64,000 nt of DNA, from NCBI GenBank assembly GCA_963556145.1, contig OY744463.1, positions 3,410,001-3,474,000 of the forward strand, written 5' to 3'. Positions 57,072 to 64,000 of this stretch are shown one piece after another. Source of the DNA: Hygrocybe punicea. Taxonomy: Eukaryota; Basidiomycota; Agaricomycetes; Agaricales; Hygrophoraceae. The first letter of the stretch is position 1. Each line of letters starts with the position of its first letter. The translations under genes and the position numbers were made by a program. The notes under the pieces were generated by a model, which was not told where the DNA came from, ran no database searches, and saw only the letters and a list, made by a program, of their open reading frames with translations.

Positions 57072-58518
57072 ATGCCTTCACCGTTGGCAAAACTATTTGA
57101 GTCAAACTTGGCTCCTTCGGAAGCTGAGCTGCATCAGATCCAGGGAGTGATCAAGGACACAGAGGTTTCTCTCGGTTGTCTTGTCGACCAAACGGTCAAG
57201 GTCGACAATGCTCCCCGTGACCTTCTTCTCCAACATAAACACATCCGGGCCTCTCTGGATGCACACAAAACAGTGCCTTTCCGAATGAGGGTTGGTCGAA
57301 TTTTACACGCCAAATCAGTTCAACTTCGACTCGGACATGCGTGCGGAATGTAGAAGGTTATCGCAGGTAAACAACGAAATCAACCAAGCCAGATTGCTTC
57401 TGCGACAGCTCTCACTAGATGGTGAGAAGTTTTGACGATCGTTGACAGCCCACCAAGCGCTTCTATCTCCTATTCGCCGCTTGCCTGTAAAGCTGTGGGT
57501 CTGAAATATTTTCTTTCTGCCTTCCTGATGAACGTTTCATTTTTCCAGCGGCCACGAGAGCGCCGTTGTTTCTTTGCCAGATCTGCCATGCCTGGAGACA
57601 GGTCGTTGTGTCGACGCCTATGCTTTGGTCGTCTCTGTCCCTGAGTATCTTCGACAGAGGATTGAGCCCAGCGTACGTCGCATTGGCAAAAACATGGCTT
57701 GCACGTTCTGCTGAGTGCCCGCTGTCACTTGCGATTTGGTGGCGCTCCGTTCAGTCAGTCCAACCACTCTTGGAACCTCTGCTCGCCATTGTTCTCCCGC
57801 ACTTTGGTCGTTTGCAACATCTCCGGCTATACACGCCCAGCCGAGTCAACCTCAATAATCCAGCAGCGCCTTTACCGCGCCTGAGATGGCTAGAACTCAG
57901 CGCACAATTACCATTATCGACGACGAGCCCATTCCGAGTCACCATTTCTAATGCACTTGTCAGTCTTTCTATCGCCACCATACACCTCAATCCACTGAAC
58001 TTGGAAATGCATTGGCACCAACTAACCCATTTATGTTCTCACTACATACTCCATATCGCAGAGTCCCTCGACTTGGTTCGTCGATGCCCAAACCTTGTAA
58101 AATGCACTATACGCGAACCCCCGTTGGCCGTTCTTCCCATCCTCCTCGCCAACCTCCGTACGCTATCCATACTTCTGAGCGATGCGACGAACTCCTGGAC
58201 CATCTTATCTTACCCGCATTGCAGAACTGCACGATCACTGTTGTCAGAGTCGATCTGGGGCCCTCACATCCCAAGGTTCGGTGGCTGAAAGAACCATTGT
58301 TGCAAATGATAGCTCGGTCATCGTGCTCTTTGAAAAGGCTTGCCATCAGAGACAGTCTAGTGTCTGGTGGCGACCTCTTGCACTTCTTCCGAAGTGTCCG
58401 GTCGCTCGCTGAGGTAGTTGTGATCATTGACGGATCCCAGACGACATACTCGCTTGTGGATAATGGGAATAATAGTCAAAAGAAAGGTTCCACGTTCAGG
58501 GTCTTGCCATTAGTTTGA
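57072..58518 (+). pseudogene. Decayed F-box protein gene, paralogue of the next gene
   Basis: It starts like an intact agaric F-box gene (MPSPLAKLFESNLAPSEAE) but breaks down compared with its neighbour at 58763-60175. There is an early frame loss after about 57350, an in-frame TGA near 57433 where the paralogue has a sense codon, a one-base insertion near 57500 (the copies read GCTGTGGGTC against GCTTTGGTCC), and a one-base deletion near 58168-58171. Past the lesions the F-box and LRR-like sequence is still readable (PLFLCQICHAWRQVVVST, LSLSIFDRGLSPAYVAL, TSERCDELLDHLILPAL). At least three lesions make read-through or sequencing error unlikely as a full explanation, though errors cannot be excluded. 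It is probably a pseudogene. Confidence 0.8.
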
Positions 58519-58762
58519 CTCCGTACCATCAGGCACAATCTCAGAACCCTGTGCATGTCGTTGGCTGTCACTGTCATATTGAACCTGGTCTTGATGTCCA
58601 GATTACAGCTTGAAATCTTCACATCAAGCGTCTGCTCGATATGCTATCATCTCGCAGTCAGAAAATTTCATCGGACAGCAATATCGAGCTCAAGGCTCTA
58701 CACATTGTATGTCGACTTCCGCGTTGCGCGGTGTGCTCCGTACCTCATGTATTTTCCCGTAG

Positions 58763-60175
58763 TCTTCGCCGTTCGCACATGTACTCCTCTCCAACTTAAT
58801 TCCTTCCGAAGCCGAGTCGCGTCAGATTCGCAGAGTTATCGAGGACTATGAAGCAACTCTCCATATTCTCTGTGAAAGAATTGCCCAGGCTAACGACACT
58901 CTTCTGCTACTCGACCGCAACCATTTCCAACGCTGTTCAGAACTTGAAGGAACCACAATTCCTTTCTGGAGGAAAGCGAAGAGATGGCTGGATTGTCGTT
59001 CTCCGGACGTTGTCGAGCAGGTCTTATCGTCTTCGAGCGACAACGCAGTCGCTAGAGCTCGGTCCCTTCTACAAGAACTCTTATCTGACCGGGACAGGTT
59101 TCAATGGTCGTTGGAAGCACATGGAGCGTTGCTCTCTCCCATGCGCCGCTTGCCCCCAGAGCTTTGGTCCGAAATATTCTCATTATGCCTCCCTGATGAA
59201 CCTTTTATCTGCCCAACGGCCACAAAAGCACCATTGATTCTTTGCCAGATTTGCCATACCTGGAGGCAGGTCGCTGTGTCGACACCCATCCTCTGGTCTT
59301 CTCTGTCCCTGAGTGTCTTCGACAGAGGATTGAGCCCAGCACAGGCGTCATTGGCGACAACGTGGCTCATGCGGTCCGGGGCATCTCCTTTATCGCTTGA
59401 GATTTCCTGGTACCCAGTCAATTCACCCGTGGATCCCCTCTTTGACATCGCTCTCTCACACTTCAGTCGTTTGCGACATTTTCGGATATTTGCACCAGGA
59501 TCTTCCCTCGAGCGAATGCTCAATAATCCAACAGCACCTTTACCATGGCTGAGATCTCTGGAACTCATTGCACCTGATGTATCACTCACGACTCACTTCA
59601 CTATCTCTCATTCAGCCACCGCACTTCGCAGTCTTACCATCACAACGATATACCTAAACCCGCTAAATCTAGACATGCATTGGGAACAACTCACCTACTT
59701 GCGCTCACACTGTTGCCTCAATACAAGGCATGCCCTTGACTTGATCACTCAATGCCCGAGCCTTTTAGACTGCACTTTACGTATCCTAGGTTCTGATGCA
59801 TCGGTGTCTGTTAATCAAATCGTCCTCCCCAACCTTCGCACGCTATCGATTACATCCGAGCGCTGCGATCAATTTATTGACCATATCACATTGCCGTCAT
59901 TGCTTAGCATCGCAATAACTGTTGTCGGAGGCCATACACAGTTGCAAACCCCACGCTGGCCCAAGGAATCATTAATGCGATTGAGAGCCCGGTCATTGTG
60001 TCCCTTAGAACGGCTGGCGATTCGGGACAGTCCGACATCCGAAGACGACCTTTTGCATTTTCTCCGAATCGTACCATCCGTGGTGGACGTAGTTGCCATG
60101 GTTGATGGTCGTAGTCAGATCACAGGCCGTGTTCTCGAATTTCTTACCTCCCGACAGTCAGCACAGAAACAATAA
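58763..60175 (+). CDS. F-box protein with N-terminal coiled coil, start uncertain
   Basis: Agaricomycetes carry large families of such proteins, presumed SCF ubiquitin-ligase adaptors. The frame is open from about 58763, reading SNLIPSEAESRQIRRVIEDY, a coiled coil, and an insert IPFWRKAKRWLDCRSPDV absent from most relatives I recall. Then comes the F-box itself (LLSPMRRLPPELWSEIFSLC, ILCQICHTWRQVAVSTPILW) and leucine-rich-like repeats (LRSLELIAPDVSL, LRSLTITTIYLNPLNL, LRTLSITSERCDQ). At the position of the neighbouring copy's ATG this gene has TAG after a CCCGTAG acceptor-like sequence, so it needs an upstream exon or starts at ATG 59111. The rest is intact to 60175. Confidence 0.75.
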   Translation, partial: SSPFAHVLLSNLIPSEAESRQIRRVIEDYEATLHILCERIAQANDTLLLLDRNHFQRCSELEGTTIPFWRKAKRWLDCRSPDVVEQVLSSSSDNAVARARSLLQELLSDRDRFQWSLEAHGALLSPMRRLPPELWSEIFSLCLPDEPFICPTATKAPLILCQICHTWRQVAVSTPILWSSLSLSVFDRGLSPAQASLATTWLMRSGASPLSLEISWYPVNSPVDPLFDIALSHFSRLRHFRIFAPGSSLERMLNNPTAPLPWLRSLELIAPDVSLTTHFTISHSATALRSLTITTIYLNPLNLDMHWEQLTYLRSHCCLNTRHALDLITQCPSLLDCTLRILGSDASVSVNQIVLPNLRTLSITSERCDQFIDHITLPSLLSIAITVVGGHTQLQTPRWPKESLMRLRARSLCPLERLAIRDSPTSEDDLLHFLRIVPSVVDVVAMVDGRSQITGRVLEFLTSRQSAQKQ

Positions 60176-60360
60176 TTTCTAGCGTTTCGATTCGTTCGAT
60201 TAGGTATTCCTTATCATGTCTGGGTCCAAATATTGATCTGAACCATTCGTCACTCCATGCTCAAACAACTCGAAGAGCTTTATAACACAGTTTAGAATGC
60301 ATGTAGAAAATCCAATACGCTTGTCGGCCTCTTTCAATTACCATCAATTATTCTTGCTCC

Positions 60361-61247
60361 CTACAAGTTGAATGGCGTTTGTGGGAACTGGACTTTCGAC
60401 GAGGCTGCATCGTCCACAAACCAAAATAGCCGGCCAGGGAAGACAGGTCTCACCCTAGAGGCGGGTAGGCCCACCTCTGGCTGGTCCAACACCGTGTGTA
60501 ACACATCCGCTTTGTCTTTCCCACTGGCAACAAATGCAACACGCGACGCCCGGTTGATGACGGGAAAGGTGAACGTAATGCGCTTCGGAGGTGGTTTCGG
60601 CGAATCATCAATGTACCTGACCCACCGATCCCGCTCTGCCAGAAGCGGGTGCTCTGGAAATAGGGACGCGGTGTGTCCGTCGGGTCCTACGCCAAGGAGG
60701 ATAAGGTCGAACACGGGGAAGCGCGCTGCGTCTTTTTGCGCAAATTCGCGGATGAGCTCCGTTTCATATGCATCAGTGAGGTCTTCGTATGCTTTCGAGA
60801 TTTCTTCGGGGTCAGAGAGTTCCTTGAGTTTTTCGAGCAGGTCGGCGTCGAGGCTGTGGATAGTGACGGGAAGGGGATTGCTAGGATCCTTCTCGAAAAG
60901 CTGACTCTTGCATAGAGCATGGTTCGAGTCCGGGTGGTCAAGGGGGACGATGCGTTCGTCCACATAGAAAACTTGCCTGTGCTCCGACATTTAAGAGCCT
61001 GACAGCGAGAGCAGATGCGTTGAACATACCAGTTCTTCCACTTCACCTCAGCCCTTCCGATGAGCCCCCCGAGCATCTTTGGTAGAGAACCACCCGAGAG
61101 AGCGACTGTGAACCTTGACTTCCCTTTCTTTTCAAATGAATCCTTTTGGGCTTTGACAACGAAGGAAGCCAGTGAATCCATGAGCTCATCAGTGTTTGAA
61201 AAGGAGAAGACGACGGGAGGGGGTGGTGGATGATGGGCTGCAGACAT
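60361..61247 (-). CDS. SOL3: 6-phosphogluconolactonase
   Basis: Second enzyme of the oxidative pentose-phosphate pathway: hydrolyses 6-phosphogluconolactone to 6-phosphogluconate, cytosolic. The first exon begins MSAAHHPPPPPVVFSFSNTD and contains FTVALSGGSLPKMLGGLIG, the phosphate-binding loop. A short intron (about 61030-60990) leads to QVFYVDERIVPLDHPDSNHA, then FDLILLGVGPDGHTASLFPE, with the catalytic-site histidine in DGHTASLFP, and RITFTFPVINRASRVAFVAS. The C terminus ends KVQFPQTPFNL. Length (about 270 residues) is normal. It is convergent with the F-box gene. Confidence 0.95.
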
Positions 61248-61504
61248 TGGATAGGTTGTGCAGAATGAAGATAATGAAGATAGTTATTCCTAACCCTGCT
61301 TTGCGTCACAAACCTTTGTAAGGAAACCTTGGACTCTCCACAAATGATAGTCATCGCCAGTGAAAATAACCACGTCACATATTATGCTAGCAGAAAGAAG
61401 GGCACGAAATACGGTAGTTGTCGAATAGAAAGGAACGTATCCCAGGAAAATAATCGTTCGTCAAGCAAGTCCCCGTCCGTCCGGCAGCACCTATTCGGAG
61501 CCGA

Positions 61505-62486
61505 TTAGCAGCTACAGCCATAGCTCTGCGAACTGTCTGAATCAAGTTGAATGGGATCAGGGTAGTCAACATATCTGTCAGCACAACGATCAGCACCTGA
61601 AGGCTGTCGAGGATTCAAATCCACCAACAGCTGTTCTTCTGCTTCTTGTTGCAATGCGTTCTTTGCCACTGTTTGAAATGCTTGTTCCACATTTATGGCT
61701 TCCTTGGCAGACGTCTCGAAGTAGGGAATGTTGCCCTTGGATTGACACCAAGTCATTGCTCGCTTCTGCGTGACCTGATATATCCGTAACATTAACATGC
61801 GTGGCCAGGCATTTGGAGGAATAAAATACCTGTCTCTTGTTCTCCTCCACATCAATCTTATTCCCCAGTACAACGAAAGGGAAGTTTTCCGGGTCATGTG
61901 GGCTAGCTTGGATGAGGAACTCATCGCGCCAGCTGTCAAGTGTCTCGAACGACTTTGCGCTGTTGACATCATAAACGAGCACACAGCAGTCTGCACCGCG
62001 GTAGAATGCAACGCCTAAGGATTGGAATCGTTCTTGACCAGCGGTGTCCCATAGCTGAACAAGGTTACCAGTCACAACTGCGTGTTGAGGTACCACCACT
62101 TGTAGGGTGCGGCAATAGCGGCCCACTTACCTGCATTGTTACAAGACGGTCGTCTACCATGACTTCCTTCGTCAGGCTTGAGTAATAAATTTTCCGGGTA
62201 AGGAGGAGGACATAAGAGGAAGAAACCGAAACGCACAAGTCCGCACCGATGGTTGCTTTGTACTGGTTGCTGAACCGCTTATTCACGTATTGGTTCATGA
62301 GCGAGGTCTTACCAACCCTGCGCAAATTAGGAGCATAATTATTTACTATTTGACTTCATGGGTATGATTGGAAGAACGAACCCACTGTCGCCTAGGATGA
62401 TGACCTGGTATTATGGATATGTTTCAACACCCTTGGGTCCCTACATTTGCATGGACATAACACACCTTCAGTAAAACACGTCCCAT
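61505..62486 (-). CDS. YPT7: Rab7-type GTPase YPT7
   Basis: Small GTPase controlling late endosome and autophagosome fusion with the vacuole. Two tiny 5' exons (MGRVLLK from ATG 62486, then VIILGDSG) splice onto [20 protein letters not shown], completing the P-loop GDSGVGKTS. Later exons give [17 protein letters not shown] (switch I), [20 protein letters not shown] (switch II), [12 protein letters not shown] and [16 protein letters not shown]. The C-terminal intron is spliced at CAG-CT|GTTGG, giving [15 protein letters not shown] and the prenylation motif GCSC. The FLTKEV and LYVDYPDPI blocks identify Rab7 rather than other Rabs. The many small introns explain the fragmented frames. It is divergent from ATG16, about 160 bases away. 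Confidence 0.95.
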
Positions 62487-62647
62487 GATGAATGATGCGG
62501 CTAGAAAATGGGTGGCGGCGATGACTGAGGTGGTCGTCGAATGTTCAGACAAGGACGAAGGACTCGGAGTAATCCAGTTTCAGCTCCGCCTAAAACGAGT
62601 CACTTCATCTTTCTCCATTCTCCATTGTAGAAAACCTAACAATATTA

Positions 62648-63652
62648 ATGGCAGAACCTTCATGGCAAGAACTCCTGCGCCTTCGGTTAGCAGAACGGAA
62701 CGCGAAAGAGTGTGCATTTGCACCCATCATCGAGCAGTGTACGTCCGATCTCCATGTGCTTTAAAAATGACTGACAAATGAGCCATCTATCTACCAAGAC
62801 CGCAGGTTGGCGCAGCAGACAAAATTGTTGAAAGAACGTAATGCATCACTACTGCGCGCGGTGGGTTCAGTTCGAGGAAATGCTTCCACGGTGGTTGTCG
62901 CAGGCGCCGCAGAAGAGTGAGCGCCATACCTCGTGATGAATCTATCACTATCTCACCATTCACGTACATTCTAAGCAATCCTGTACGCGCAGCATACATG
63001 ACCTCACTGGAATCCCAAATATCATTTCTGCGTGATGAGCTGGCGACCGTATACAAGACGCAGGGTCAGAACGCGCAGAGACTCTTGTCTATGAATGAAA
63101 CACTGCGGGAGAAGGAAGAGTTGGCGAGGATAGACTCGGAAAACTTGAGAAAGACACGCGACGAGGTGGTTCTGTTGCGACGGAAAGTGGAACAGCACGC
63201 TGAATTGATGGCTGAGAAGGATCGAACAGCGCAGGTGGGCGAGGTGTTTCTTCGCTTTGTCCTAATACCAATCCCGCCCTTCATAGGTTCTCCATGATGA
63301 GATCAACACCCTCCAACTTGAACTCGGCCAAATTGAAGAACGCAATCGCGACCTTACCAAAGATAATGCGAAGCTGCTTCAACGTTGGTTGGACGTCAAA
63401 CAAGCAGAAGCCAACAAGATGAACGAAGCAAACGAGTTCTACGAGAACATGCGGTCACAGCATCAGGCCGTACTGAGTTGGCGTGACGGTTCGCATGGGG
63501 AGACCACCAGCCCTGTCGACGTCAGTACGGATTCTGTTTCGCAAAGATCGTCGGGAAACGAGGATGCGAACGAGGACAAGCTGTCGACCCTGAAGACGGA
63601 TGGGATATCCTCTCCTTCAGCGAAGGGCGTGGATTTGACACCGAATGGTTGA
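62648..63652 (+). CDS. ATG16: Autophagy protein ATG16, coiled-coil form
   Basis: Atg16 dimerises through a coiled coil and holds Atg12-Atg5 at the phagophore for Atg8 lipidation. The N terminus (MAEPSWQELLRLRLAERNAK) with APIIEQYRRLAQQ is the Atg5-binding helix. Splicing at CAGT|GTACGT to CTACCAAG gives EQYRRLAQQTKLL. A long coiled coil follows (LESQISFLRDELATVYKTQ, TLREKEELARIDSENLRKT, LRRKVEQHAELMAEKD) ending with LLQRWLDVKQAEANKMNEAN, the most conserved Atg16 block. A Ser/Asp-rich tail ends the protein; no WD40 domain follows, as in other fungi. Length is about 260 residues. Confidence 0.92.
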
Positions 63653-64000
63653 TTATCGACGAATAAACATCATCTGTGCATCTGATTTTGTATCATACGT
63701 CTTCAACATATCCCGCACATACCCCTGCTTTCGATCTCATCTTTTTACGTACCAACGATTTCAGAATATGACGGTTCACCACACGTAGATTAATAACGTC
63801 TTGTAATATAACCTTGGGTCTCATGTTGCGCGAATCCGTCAAAAGAACTAGGCAGATAGAGGCAATTTTGGAATGAGAATCTGAAGACTTTTTTGGCGCG
63901 AATAAAAGAAGAAGAAAGGTCAGGAAAAAGAAGCTGGTTGAGTCAGGAAATGTAAGGCGGACACGAGAGAGCATGTGAACGGATGGACAAGAAATCGGAG
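63653..64000. other. 3' flank of ATG16 to the window edge
   Basis: No supported gene. A minus-strand frame (63693-63974) has a hydrophobic N terminus but no family resemblance and lies in an AT/purine-rich stretch; it was not called. Confidence 0.4.

Noticed and set aside
63693..63974. Minus-strand frame with hydrophobic start at the window edge
   Set aside because: Composition follows local AT/purine bias; no homology recognised.

Overview
This is a window of nuclear DNA from a filamentous basidiomycete, most likely an Agaricomycete mushroom-forming fungus. The genes are closely packed on both strands and broken by many short introns of about 45-65 bases with GT...AG ends and CTNAC-like branch sites. 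Protein families include a GPI-anchored BIM1/X325 copper protein, long coiled-coil/F-box proteins of the type expanded in agarics, and fungal forms of WDR70, URB2 and RBM26/27. All gene models here were spliced by eye from reading-frame continuity and family resemblance, so exon edges are approximate unless stated.

Layout. 0-8.5 kb: CBS/PB1 membrane protein, POM33/TMEM33 nuclear-pore/ER protein, DEAD-box helicase HAS1, peptidyl-tRNA hydrolase 2, Mpv17/SYM1. 8.5-21.3 kb: UTP4, TIM10, threonine aldolase GLY1, URB2, an RWD-RBR ubiquitin ligase (RNF14/ITT1 type). 21.3-27 kb: a multi-KH RNA-binding protein and V-ATPase subunit C. 27-33.3 kb: a metal and sulfur neighbourhood: two-domain sulfurtransferase TUM1, an unrecognised four-exon small gene, a BIM1-like copper-binding GPI protein next to a CTR copper transporter, a mitochondrial single-domain rhodanese, and frataxin. 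33.3-46 kb: a small unrecognised nuclear-type protein, WDR70, BET bromodomain protein BDF1, a G-patch/zinc-finger protein and the FANCM/MPH1 helicase. 46-56.7 kb: RBM26/27-like RNA-binding protein, a 1.4-kb gene-poor stretch, a mitochondrial trypsin-fold protease, mitochondrial branched-chain aminotransferase, a single-pass membrane protein and a PXA-domain protein. 56.7-64 kb: a decayed F-box gene followed by its paralogue, 6-phosphogluconolactonase, YPT7/Rab7 and ATG16.

Most genes are housekeeping. Three ribosome-biogenesis genes (HAS1, UTP4, URB2) lie on the minus strand within 15 kb, each sharing a very short divergent intergenic region with an unrelated gene. YPT7 and ATG16 are divergent neighbours that both serve vacuole/autophagy trafficking. 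The most suggestive part is the 27-33 kb copper/sulfur/iron block, where a candidate copper-uptake pair is flanked by sulfurtransferases, frataxin and an orphan gene that becomes visible only after splicing. No rRNA or tRNA gene, transposon or CRISPR array was recognised.
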